The position numbers and the translations under genes were made by a program. Source: CAYLHQ01 sp964628935 (lineage in GTDB: Bacteria; Acidobacteriota; Polarisedimenticolia; Polarisedimenticolales; DASRJG01). Taken from it: DNA of 5,380 bases. The DNA lies in assembly GCA_964628935.1 (NCBI GenBank), contig CAZVOE010000195.1, positions 1-5,380 of the forward strand, written 5' to 3'. The notes beneath the pieces were generated by a model that worked only from the letters and a program-made list of their open reading frames with translations, was not told the origin of the DNA and searched no databases. Of the stretch, positions 1 through 5,132 are shown in pieces (the first letter of the stretch is position 1; every line of letters begins with the position of its first letter).

Positions 1-2
1 GG

Positions 3-92
3 GCGAAGTGGACGATCGTCGGAGGGATCGCGATCGGTGCGGCGTTCCTCCTCAACGAGGTCACGGACGAGGACGAGGCCAGCGCTCTCTGA
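3..92 (+). CDS. C-terminal tail of a probable membrane-anchored protein (5' truncated)
   Basis: Frame 3 is open from the window edge to a TGA at 90-92 and encodes 29 residues. The tail has a Trp-started hydrophobic stretch of about 14 residues (WTIVGGIAIGAAFLL) followed by an acidic, polar end (NEVTDEDEASAL). That pattern fits a single C-terminal transmembrane segment with a short charged tail, with a lysine just before the helix. The other two frames here read as Arg/Ser-rich or otherwise low-quality peptide, so this frame is the credible one. The stop lies 19 nt before the start I chose for rarA, on the same strand, so the two could be co-transcribed. The protein itself cannot be identified from so little sequence. 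Confidence 0.55.
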   Translation, partial: AKWTIVGGIAIGAAFLLNEVTDEDEASAL

Positions 93-111
93 TGCGCCCT
101 CTCGGGGTCTC

Positions 112-1443
112 TTGAGGCTCTTCGACGCCCCCTCGGAAGACGGGGGCGCCCGCCCCCTCGCGGAGCGCATGCGCCCCCGCGACCTCGACGAACTGATCGG
201 CCAGGAGAAGGTCGTCGGACCGGGAACGGCGCTCCGTCGCGCGATCGAGAGGGACGAGCTCCGCTCGATCATCCTGTGGGGCCCTCCGGGCTCCGGGAAG
301 ACGACGCTCGCGAGGATCATCGCCCGCAGGACGCGGGCGGAGTTCGTGGCGTTCAGCGCCGTCCTCTCCGGAATCAAGGAGGTCCGGGAGATCATGGAGC
401 GCGCCTCGCGGCGGCTCCGTTCCGGAGCGGCACGGACGATCCTCTTCGTCGACGAGATCCACCGATTCAACAAGGCGCAGCAGGACGCCTTCCTCCCCTG
501 GGTCGAAGACGGCACGATCGTCCTCGTCGGCGCAACGACCGAGAACCCGTCGTTCGAGGTGAACGCCGCGCTGCTCTCCCGCTCGAAGGTCTACCGGCTC
601 GAGCGCCTCTCCGAGGACGATCTCTCCCGGCTCCTTCGCCGCGCGATCGAGGACCGCGATCGAGGGATCGGGAACCTCCGTCTCGAGGCGGACGAGGAGG
701 CGCTGCGAGCCCTCGCTTCCCAAAGCCAAGGAGACGCGAGGGCGGCGCTCAATCTCCTCGAGCTTGCCGCCGCCGCCGCGGCGCCCGGGGAGGACGGCGT
801 GCGGCGCCTCGACCGCGGGATTCTGAAAGACGTCCTCCAGAGGGCGGCGCTCTATCACGACCGCGCGGGGGAAGAGCACTACAATCTGATCAGCGCCCTC
901 CACAAGTCGATGCGCGATTCCGACGCCGACGCCTCCCTTTACTGGCTCGGACGGATGCTGGCCGCGGGGGACGACCCGCTCTACGTCGCGCGCCGCATTG
1001 TCCGCTTCGCGAGCGAGGACGTCGGGCTCGCCGACCCGCGCGCGCTCACCGTCTCCCTCGCCGCCAAGGAGGCCGTTCACTTCGTCGGGCGACCCGAGGC
1101 CGACCTCGCCCTCGCCCAAGCGGCGGTCTACTGCGCTCTGGCGCCGAAGTCGAACGCGCTCTACCAGGCCTGGAAAGAGGTCGAAGCGGCGATCGAGGCG
1201 GGGGCGACCGACCCGGTCCCGATGGAGATCCGAAACGCCGTCACGGGTCTCATGCGGGCGGAGGGGTACGGGGCCGGCTACCGCTACGCGCACGACGACC
1301 CCGAAGCGGTGACGACGCTCGAGTGCCTCCCGGAGCGGCTGCGCGGCCGGCGCTTCTACCGGCCGACGTCGCGCGGCCTCGAGGCCGAGCTCGCGAAGCG
1401 AATCGCGGCGCGGGACGAGGCGCGGAAGAAGCGGCGCGGCTAG
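112..1443 (+). CDS. rarA: Replication-associated recombination protein A (RarA/MgsA), AAA+ ATPase
   Basis: RarA is a cytoplasmic clamp-loader-like ATPase that acts at stalled replication forks (family knowledge). The 443-residue product is close to the E. coli length of about 447. The N-terminal RPLAERMRPRDLDELIGQ block is typical. Walker A GPPGSGKT is at residues 57-64, Walker B ILFVDEIHRF starts at 110 (Asp114-Glu115), sensor-1 GATTENPSFE starts at 140, the arginine finger lies in ALLSRSKVY (Arg157), and sensor-2 GDARAALN carries Arg210. The MgsA C-terminal domain follows, with ISALHKSMR from 260, DDPLYVARR, ASEDVG, APKSNALY and the closing YRYAHDDPEA. I chose TTG at 112 because it gives MRLFDAPSED before the conserved block and clears the upstream gene; the ribosome site is weak (GGGG at 104-107). 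A GTG at 37 in the same frame would add 25 Arg/Ser-rich residues read over the upstream gene. The stop overlaps the convergent gene by 4 nt. Confidence 0.96.
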   Translation: MRLFDAPSEDGGARPLAERMRPRDLDELIGQEKVVGPGTALRRAIERDELRSIILWGPPGSGKTTLARIIARRTRAEFVAFSAVLSGIKEVREIMERASRRLRSGAARTILFVDEIHRFNKAQQDAFLPWVEDGTIVLVGATTENPSFEVNAALLSRSKVYRLERLSEDDLSRLLRRAIEDRDRGIGNLRLEADEEALRALASQSQGDARAALNLLELAAAAAAPGEDGVRRLDRGILKDVLQRAALYHDRAGEEHYNLISALHKSMRDSDADASLYWLGRMLAAGDDPLYVARRIVRFASEDVGLADPRALTVSLAAKEAVHFVGRPEADLALAQAAVYCALAPKSNALYQAWKEVEAAIEAGATDPVPMEIRNAVTGLMRAEGYGAGYRYAHDDPEAVTTLECLPERLRGRRFYRPTSRGLEAELAKRIAARDEARKKRRG

Positions 1444-2582
1444 CCGCCCTCGACGCGCGAGAGGAACGCTTCTGCCTCCTCGCGCCCCGCTTCCTTCCAA
1501 ACACCGAGCTTCACTTTCCGCGCCACCGCTTCCCGCGTGTAGCGGACGCTCGAGACGAGGCGTCCGTCCGAGGTGTAGAAGTGGGTCCGGCCCCGTTCCC
1601 CGGGGACGACGAAGGTCCCGTTCCGTTCGTCGAACAGGACCTCGCGGGCCCTCGCCCGGCGGGCGTCCTCATACGCTTTCGGGGTCGGCCGCTCTCCGGA
1701 CGCGTGGCGGGTTTCCGCGTGCCGCGTCCGGCGGGCCCGCGCCCGACGGTCGCGCTCCAGGCGCCGCGCGAGGCCCTTGAGGATCGCCTCGACGCGCGAG
1801 GACGGCCCGCTCGCCTCCGCCTGCCTCCGCGTGAGCGTCGAGAGGGCGTCCTGCGCCCATCGAACCGCCGCGCGCCACGGAATCGCGTCCTCCCGCTCCC
1901 ACAGCAGATCGAGCGCCCCGCCTTGCGGAGCGCGGCCGAGGACGTTCAGCGCGACGCGCCGGCCCCCGTGCCGCCCGCGCGAGGCCGCCGCCTGGAAGGT
2001 CAGGGCGAGCACTCCTCGCCCCTCCCCTTCCCTGGCGCGAAGCGGAAAGAACCCGGCGACCACCTGGCCGAGGAGCTCGAATCGCCCCTCTCCCCGGAAC
2101 GCGCGGACGACCCTTCCCTCGAGCCTTGCGGGCGGATCGATCCACGTGAGGAAGGCGGGGGGGTCCTCGAAGAGTCGGTCGACCTCCTCCCGCCTCCGGT
2201 CGAGGCAGGCCTGCGCGAAATCGATCCACCGGGGGATCCCGGTCGGCGAGTACTCCGAAAAGACGTGGCGCGCCGACGGAACGGCGGAGTGCTCGCAATT
2301 CGACGCGCCGCAGCGGAGGCAGAAGGCGTGACCCGGACGGAACGCGGCGGCGTGCTGGACCGCGTCGTCGAGGAAGCGGTCGATCTCGGAGACCACCGCA
2401 TCCGCGAAGCGGCCAGCGTCCGCCCCTTCCCCCCGAAGCGCGAGATCGACCCGGAGCGGGATGCTCTCGAGCGTGGCGTCGAGAAGATGCCCGCCGCCGG
2501 TACGGGAAAGGCGGTCGCGCACGAGGCGCGCCAGGGCGTCGTAGGCGATCTCCCCGAGGATCTTCGGGCGTTCGTCGTTCAC
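1440..2582 (-). CDS. Uncharacterised cytoplasmic protein with C-x2-C-x4-C-x-H cluster
   Basis: This 380-residue protein has no signal peptide or membrane segment, and I do not recognise its family. The GTG start (2582-2580) sits in a GTGA overlap with the stop of the upstream gene and has a Shine-Dalgarno GGGAGGAAGG just before it, so coupled translation is likely. A putative metal site lies at Cys88, Cys91, Cys96 and His98 (CLRCGASNCEH), followed by a conserved-looking aromatic stretch (SEYSPTGIPRWIDFAQACL, 109-127). Residues 154-215 look beta-rich and 262-312 form a very basic, probably helical segment. A compact C-terminal unit (about 314-365) contains GTFVVPGERGRTHFYTS and ends in a basic helix. 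The cluster resembles a zinc knuckle or the spacing-variant end of a SWIM finger, but this is inference only. It is the last gene of the minus-strand operon; its TAG stop is the reverse of the rarA stop within CTAG at 1440-1443. The frame stays open upstream to 3458, but that part is a shadow of the next gene. Confidence 0.8.
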   Translation of the reverse strand: MNDERPKILGEIAYDALARLVRDRLSRTGGGHLLDATLESIPLRVDLALRGEGADAGRFADAVVSEIDRFLDDAVQHAAAFRPGHAFCLRCGASNCEHSAVPSARHVFSEYSPTGIPRWIDFAQACLDRRREEVDRLFEDPPAFLTWIDPPARLEGRVVRAFRGEGRFELLGQVVAGFFPLRAREGEGRGVLALTFQAAASRGRHGGRRVALNVLGRAPQGGALDLLWEREDAIPWRAAVRWAQDALSTLTRRQAEASGPSSRVEAILKGLARRLERDRRARARRTRHAETRHASGERPTPKAYEDARRARAREVLFDERNGTFVVPGERGRTHFYTSDGRLVSSVRYTREAVARKVKLGVWKEAGREEAEAFLSRVEGG

Positions 2583-3556
2583 GGCCCTTCCTCCCGACAC
2601 AGCGCCTCGATGTCGAAGCGCCTCGGGTCCTCGAGACGCCCCTCGCGGACGAGCGCGGCGAGCACCCGTTCCGTCGGCGTCTCCCGGTCGCGCGCCCGGT
2701 ACTCGGCCCGCCGCGCGGAGACGAGGGGATCGTCGAGATCGGCGCAGTACGTCGAAAGGACCGACCGCACCCGCTGCCACCGGCGTTTCCGATAGACCGG
2801 CGGATTCCAGGACTCGTCCCACTCCGGGGTCACGTGCTCGCGAAGGTCGAAGGCCCGTGCCACGGCCCACCCCTCCGGGCCGCGGACGAGCATTGGGCGA
2901 CCGCCGTTGCACAGTCCGTCGTAGAAGAGCATCCCCTGGTAGTTCGCCTCGAGGTCGGCGATCGAGAGCGCCCCGGTCGAGCTCGCGCCGAAGATCGTCT
3001 TCTCGCTCAGGATCCCGAACCGGATCGCGTGGTCCGCGGCGGCCTCCGCGCTCATGCCCTCGGCGAGCGCGTCGCGGTATCGCCGATGGTAGATCCACCC
3101 GACCGAGGCGAAGTGGGAGAGCTTGTCGGTTCCGAAGCGAACGCCTCCGGCCTCGATGGTCGGAGACGGAGGCATCCACGACGCGAGGTCGAACGGGTTT
3201 TCGGTCCGGAAGACGTAGCGCTTCCGGTACTCGAGCGACTCCTCGAACCCGTCGGGGATCCGCTCGATGTCCGGGGTCTGCGTCGCCCAGAGCTCGATCT
3301 CCTGGAAGATGAAGAAGTACATGCGGCGCCGGATCCGACGCGCCACGTCGTCGCACGTCGCGGCCCCGTCCCGGTTCGCGTCGGCGACCACCGCGGCGAT
3401 CTCGCCGCGCATCCGCGCGTTGATCGCGTCGGTGCCGTCGGCGAGCGGGCGGCGCCACGCGTAGAACTGATCGGTCTCGAGCGCCGCCGCCCCTCCGCCG
3501 GCGATGAGGAGGGTCAGAGGGGCGAGCGCCCGGCGGAGGGCGTTCAGAACCCCCAC
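2579..3556 (-). CDS. Periplasmic protein with D-K-x-x-H-F motif, YfiM/VanZ-like pattern
   Basis: The 325-residue product has a Sec-type signal peptide: basic ALRR, a hydrophobic core (LAPLTLLIAGGG), then a cleavage site near AAA|LETDQFYAW at residue 25. The mature part is rich in aromatic residues. Its most telling region is GTDKLSHF (142-149), then SEKTIFG (184-190), then SIADLEANYQG (198-208). The order D-K-x-x-H-F, Glu-Lys, S-x-x-D-x-x-x-N-x-x-G recalls the signature of small YfiM (DUF2279) and VanZ-like proteins, here embedded in a larger exported protein; that link is my inference. Four cysteines (68, 216, 271, 320) could form disulfides. Function is unknown. The GTG start is supported by GGAGG at 3567-3563 with 6-nt spacing and by giving an intact signal peptide. 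It overlaps the upstream gene by 13 nt and the downstream gene by 4 nt. Confidence 0.85.
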   Translation of the reverse strand: MGVLNALRRALAPLTLLIAGGGAAALETDQFYAWRRPLADGTDAINARMRGEIAAVVADANRDGAATCDDVARRIRRRMYFFIFQEIELWATQTPDIERIPDGFEESLEYRKRYVFRTENPFDLASWMPPSPTIEAGGVRFGTDKLSHFASVGWIYHRRYRDALAEGMSAEAAADHAIRFGILSEKTIFGASSTGALSIADLEANYQGMLFYDGLCNGGRPMLVRGPEGWAVARAFDLREHVTPEWDESWNPPVYRKRRWQRVRSVLSTYCADLDDPLVSARRAEYRARDRETPTERVLAALVREGRLEDPRRFDIEALCREEGP

Positions 3557-4062
3557 CCCACCCCTCCGGTCCACTCCCAGGATCGGTCGGCGCTCGCGTC
3601 GAGCGTCCTCAGGAGCCCGACGCTGAAATTGATCCTGGAAATCGTCCCCTCGAACTCGACGCCGAGGAGCCACTGGTCTCCCGGCGAGATGCCGACGCCG
3701 TCCCAGGTCCGCAGGACGACCGCCTTCACGCCCGCCCCCGCGTAGACGTCGCTCGCGATCCCGGGAGCCCACCGGCGGTCGACGACCGCGGCGCCGTAAC
3801 CCGCCGCCAACTGCGCCCCCCGAAGGCCGATCTCGCCTTGCACGATCGGTCCGCGCAGATCGCAGGTCAGGCGGCAATCGGGGCGGAATCCTCGCGGATC
3901 CCAAAGGCCGAGCGCCGCAAACGACGCCGACAGCGGCGCGGAAATCCGCACGCGGAGGGAGGCGACGGCCCGTCTCGACGGGCCTTCGTCCCCGCCCTCG
4001 CCCCCCCGTGCCGGAACGGGCGCGGCGGCGAGGATCGCGAGACAGAGGATCGCTCGGAACAC
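3544..4062 (-). CDS. Small exported beta-barrel-like protein, possible outer-membrane protein
   Basis: The 172-residue product begins with a signal peptide (MFRAILCLAILAAAPVPA, cleavage near residue 18) followed by a flexible Gly/Glu/Arg linker. From about residue 33 on it consists of Gly-rich, alternating polar/hydrophobic segments that read as beta strands: roughly 72-80, 83-95, 104-118, 130-139, 142-154 and 160-172. The protein ends TGGVGWGF with a terminal Phe, as is common in outer-membrane barrels recognised by the BAM machinery (family knowledge). Cys63 and Cys67 (PDCRLTC) may form a small disulfide loop. The start is GTG at 4062, which places the signal peptide at the very N-terminus; its ribosome site is weak (GAAGGG about 12 nt upstream). 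It is the first gene of the three-gene minus-strand operon. No family name can be assigned; the barrel call rests on pattern only. Confidence 0.75.
   Translation of the reverse strand: MFRAILCLAILAAAPVPARGGEGGDEGPSRRAVASLRVRISAPLSASFAALGLWDPRGFRPDCRLTCDLRGPIVQGEIGLRGAQLAAGYGAAVVDRRWAPGIASDVYAGAGVKAVVLRTWDGVGISPGDQWLLGVEFEGTISRINFSVGLLRTLDASADRSWEWTGGVGWGF
3563..3567 (-). promoter_or_regulatory. Ribosome binding site that fixes the GTG start at 3556
   Basis: On the minus strand GGAGG lies 6 nt before GTG (3556-3554), inside the last codons of the upstream gene. It supports GTG over a CTG at 3547-3545, which would form a CTGA overlap with the upstream stop. The site is embedded in an unusually G-rich stretch (runs of 2, 4, 4 and 5 G between 3567 and 3550), which might fold and affect initiation. 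Confidence 0.6.
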
Positions 4063-4085
4063 CCGGAGAGGATACCCTTCGACGC

Positions 4086-4114
4086 TTGTCCCCCGAACGG
4101 GAGCGGGGCAAAAT
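4086..4114 (+). promoter_or_regulatory. Possible sigma70-type promoter for the 63-residue helical protein
   Basis: TTGTCC (4086-4091, four of six matches to TTGACA) and CAAAAT (4109-4114, four of six to TATAAT) are separated by 17 bp. The -10 element lies in the only A-rich patch of the 86-bp divergent spacer. A start near 4121 would give a leader of about 28 nt containing the strong ribosome site. The spacer must also serve the minus-strand operon, but I see no convincing promoter in that direction. Confidence 0.35.
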
Positions 4115-4148
4115 GGTCGTGATCGGGAGTTTCCGAAAGGAGGGCGTC

Positions 4149-4340
4149 ATGGTTCAGTTGCAGCTGAATGATGCCGAAGCCAGGCACCTCCGCGCCGCTC
4201 TCGAACACGACCTGCTCGAGCTCCAGCGCGAGATCGCCCACACGGAGCACCGGGAGTTCCGAGAAATCCTGAAGGAGCGCCAGCGAGCCCTGTCCGAGGT
4301 GATCGATCGGCTCGCCCGCGAAGCGTCGATCGGCGCCTGA
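4149..4340 (+). CDS. Small helical (coiled-coil-like) protein of unknown function
   Basis: The 63-residue product starts at ATG 4149, preceded by an excellent Shine-Dalgarno (AAAGGAGGG at 4136-4144, 5 nt from GGAGG to ATG). The frame is open further upstream to 4008, but that extension crosses the divergent gene and has no comparable ribosome site. After a short strand-like start (MVQLQLND) the protein is predicted almost wholly helical and strongly charged: one helix about 8-31 (EARHLRAALEHDLLELQREI), a turn near HTEHRE, and a second helix about 35-59. The layout L-x-L-x-x-x-E ... L-x-x-E-I-x-x-T ... F-R-x-x-L-K-x-R resembles small uncharacterised bacterial proteins that I know only as hypotheticals. 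It has no signal peptide and is probably cytoplasmic. The strong ribosome site suggests efficient translation. Confidence 0.8.
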   Translation: MVQLQLNDAEARHLRAALEHDLLELQREIAHTEHREFREILKERQRALSEVIDRLAREASIGA

Positions 4341-4364
4341 GGCCCCTCCGGTGCGCTCAGGGGC
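4336..4364. terminator. Possible bidirectional hairpin between convergent genes
   Basis: The 16-nt gap between convergent stop codons holds two overlapping, mutually exclusive inverted repeats. CCTGAG (4336-4341) pairs with CTCAGG (4356-4361), and GCCCCT (4342-4347) pairs with AGGGGC (4359-4364). The first includes both stop codons. Neither is followed by a T-tract on either strand, so any termination role is uncertain. Confidence 0.3.
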
Positions 4365-4896
4365 GGCGGCGAAGGCGGAGCGTGACCTCGGTGCGCTCCC
4401 CCGCGGCGAGCGTCACGGGGACCCCGTCGGAGTCTTGGTACTCCGAATGCGAAGCGCGCACGACCGCCGACCCCGGCTCGAGAGTCGAGATCCTCACACC
4501 GGCCCGGTTGAAGGGAAGCCCCTCGATCGTCCGCCCCGAGTAGTAGGTGATCGCGACCGTCCCGCCCGAAAGCGCGGATCCGTCGGCCGCGTCGACGACG
4601 CGCACGAGGAGGGCCGCCGCCTTCCGGAGGACGACCGGAAAGGACTGATGGACCGCGGCCACGAATTGCGTCAGGAAACCTTCGGCCGTGATCCGAACCG
4701 TTGGGACCGAAGTTGTCGGGAGACGGAAGTACCCACGCTCGTCGGTCTCGACACAGATCGTCTCGGCCTCCGCCCACAGGCAGGCCCGCGCCCCCGCGAC
4801 CGGGTTGCCGTCGGAGTCGACCACCGTCGCGCTCGCGGCCGCCGCGGGAGGAGCGGCCGCGAGGATGACGAGCAAGGCGCACGCGAACGAACGCAT
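4357..4896 (-). CDS. Secreted protein with two carboxypeptidase-regulatory-like beta-sandwich domains
   Basis: The 179-residue product starts at ATG 4896 with a good Shine-Dalgarno (GGGAGGA, GGAGG 8 nt upstream). It has a signal peptide (MRSFACALLVILAAAPPAAA, cleavage near residue 21). Residues 22-91 match the carboxypeptidase regulatory-like fold: ATVVDSDGNPVAGARACLW, then TDERGYFRLPT, then VRITAEGFLTQ. Cys39 and Cys48 flank the first loop and may pair. Residues 94-177 form a second, more divergent repeat (LLVRVVDAADGSALSGGTV ... GVRISTLEPGSAVVRASHSEY ... VTLAAGERTEVTLRLRRRP). Such domains are non-catalytic Ig-like modules found in secreted or outer-membrane proteins (family knowledge); no enzyme domain is attached, so the role here is unknown. 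It is a single gene, convergent with the small helical protein and divergent from the lipoprotein gene. Confidence 0.88.
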   Translation of the reverse strand: MRSFACALLVILAAAPPAAAASATVVDSDGNPVAGARACLWAEAETICVETDERGYFRLPTTSVPTVRITAEGFLTQFVAAVHQSFPVVLRKAAALLVRVVDAADGSALSGGTVAITYYSGRTIEGLPFNRAGVRISTLEPGSAVVRASHSEYQDSDGVPVTLAAGERTEVTLRLRRRP

Positions 4897-4961
4897 CCCC
4901 CGGTCCTCCCGTCCTCGAAACGGCGGGTCGGGAAGGGTACCGCGAGATCCTTCGTCGCGCC

Positions 4962-4978
4962 CGCGCGGATTCCGCGCG
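4962..4978. repeat. 17-bp perfect inverted repeat (8-bp arms)
   Basis: CGCGCGGATTCCGCGCG is a perfect palindrome around a single central T at 4970. As RNA it could form a 6-bp CGCGCG stem with a GATTC loop. It abuts the C7G9 palindrome. It could be a protein-binding operator or simply a GC-rich hairpin; nothing in the sequence decides between these. Confidence 0.6.
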
Positions 4979-4995
4979 CCCCCCCGGGGGGGGGC
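4978..4995. repeat. C7G9 homopolymer palindrome
   Basis: Seven C (4979-4985) run directly into nine G (4986-4994), flanked by G and C. It is a near-perfect palindrome and contains the longest homopolymer run I noticed in the window. Such tracts are prone to length slippage and also to sequencing error. It sits about 35 bp upstream of the possible lipoprotein -10 element and on the other strand lies in the leader region of the secreted-protein gene. Confidence 0.6.
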
Positions 4996-5005
4996 GTCAA
5001 ATCCC

Positions 5006-5033
5006 TTTCTTTTTTGTAGGGAAGTAGTAGTAT
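5006..5033 (+). promoter_or_regulatory. Possible promoter of the lipoprotein gene in a T-rich island
   Basis: TAGTAT (5028-5033) matches TATAAT at four of six positions. Its upstream partner is poor: TTTCTT at 5006-5011 with 16-bp spacing. The argument is mainly compositional, since this T-rich stretch is exceptional in the region and lies about 100 bp before the gene. It predicts a start near 5040, which would put both stem-loops in the 5' leader. Confidence 0.3.
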
Positions 5034-5038
5034 GGCGG

Positions 5039-5062
5039 CGCCCGGCCGGAACATGCCGGGCG
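5039..5062 (+). promoter_or_regulatory. Perfect 8-bp stem-loop near the predicted 5' end of the lipoprotein mRNA
   Basis: CGCCCGGC (5039-5046) pairs perfectly with GCCGGGCG (5055-5062) around an 8-nt loop (CGGAACAT). There is no following T-tract, so it does not look like an intrinsic terminator. If transcription starts near 5040 it would sit at the very 5' end, where stems can protect abundant envelope-protein mRNAs from decay; that role is inferred. Confidence 0.45.
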
Positions 5063-5084
5063 GGAGATGATTCGAAACTCGAGC

Positions 5085-5112
5085 GCCCTCCCCCGGACGG
5101 GGTATCGAGGGC
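5085..5112 (+). promoter_or_regulatory. Second stem-loop just upstream of the lipoprotein ribosome site
   Basis: GCCCTC (5085-5090) pairs with GAGGGC (5107-5112). Stacked on it, CCCC (5091-5094) pairs with GGGG (5099-5102) around a GGAC loop, with TATC (5103-5106) bulged on the 3' side. A competing pairing uses CTCGA near 5078-5082 with TCGAG at 5105-5109. The stem ends 3 nt before the GAAGGAGAGG ribosome site (5116-5125), so it could influence ribosome access. Confidence 0.4.
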
Positions 5113-5132
5113 AGCGAAGGAGAGGCAAGCGT

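Larger units (their letters stand above)
4897..5132. other. Structured 236-bp divergent intergenic region
   Basis: This is the longest stretch without a credible gene. It separates a minus-strand secreted-protein gene from the plus-strand lipoprotein gene. From left to right it holds the ribosome site of the left gene (4905-4909, minus), a 17-bp inverted repeat, a C7G9 palindrome, a T-rich island (about 5000-5033) unusual for this GC-rich sequence, and two stem-loops before the lipoprotein ribosome site. The only in-phase short frame I noticed is a 12-codon ATG frame at 5032-5070, judged weak. I see no tRNA and no known riboswitch. Confidence 0.7.

Noticed and set aside
61..1500. A 479-codon minus-strand open frame antisense to rarA
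   Set aside because: The composition is that of a complementary-strand shadow, while RarA on the plus strand carries every expected motif.
276..2795. An 839-codon plus-strand open frame running through rarA and antisense to the minus-strand operon
   Set aside because: It is Arg/Pro/Gly-rich with no domains, overlaps RarA out of frame and spans two well-supported minus-strand genes. It is an open shadow frame caused by high GC.
2583..3458. N-terminal extension of the last operon gene to give a 672-residue protein
   Set aside because: The extension is Arg/Gly-rich and antisense-like in quality, and lies over the DKLSHF protein in another frame. The GTGA overlap with a strong ribosome site marks the real start at 2582.
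2834..3745. A 303-codon plus-strand open frame
   Set aside because: It is antisense to two supported exported-protein genes, with no ribosome site or recognisable domain.
3557..4150. N-terminal extension of the DKLSHF protein upstream of the GTG at 3556
   Set aside because: It overlaps the signal-peptide-bearing barrel-like gene out of frame, is low complexity, and would bury the DKLSHF protein's own signal peptide inside the protein.
4986..5001. TTGACG on the minus strand (about 5000-4995) as a -35 element for the secreted-protein gene
   Set aside because: The hexamer is good, but the position expected for the -10 element is pure G/C with no resemblance to TATAAT.
4978..5016. Intrinsic terminator from the C7G9 palindrome plus the downstream T-rich stretch
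   Set aside because: About 10 nt of mixed sequence separates the hairpin from the first T run, and no plus-strand gene immediately upstream needs it. It is better described as a palindrome beside an AT-rich promoter-like region.
4351..5019. A 222-codon plus-strand open frame antisense to the secreted two-domain protein
   Set aside because: It is Arg-rich, has no family features, and runs through the C7G9 palindrome. The minus-strand gene has a clear signal peptide and domain pattern.
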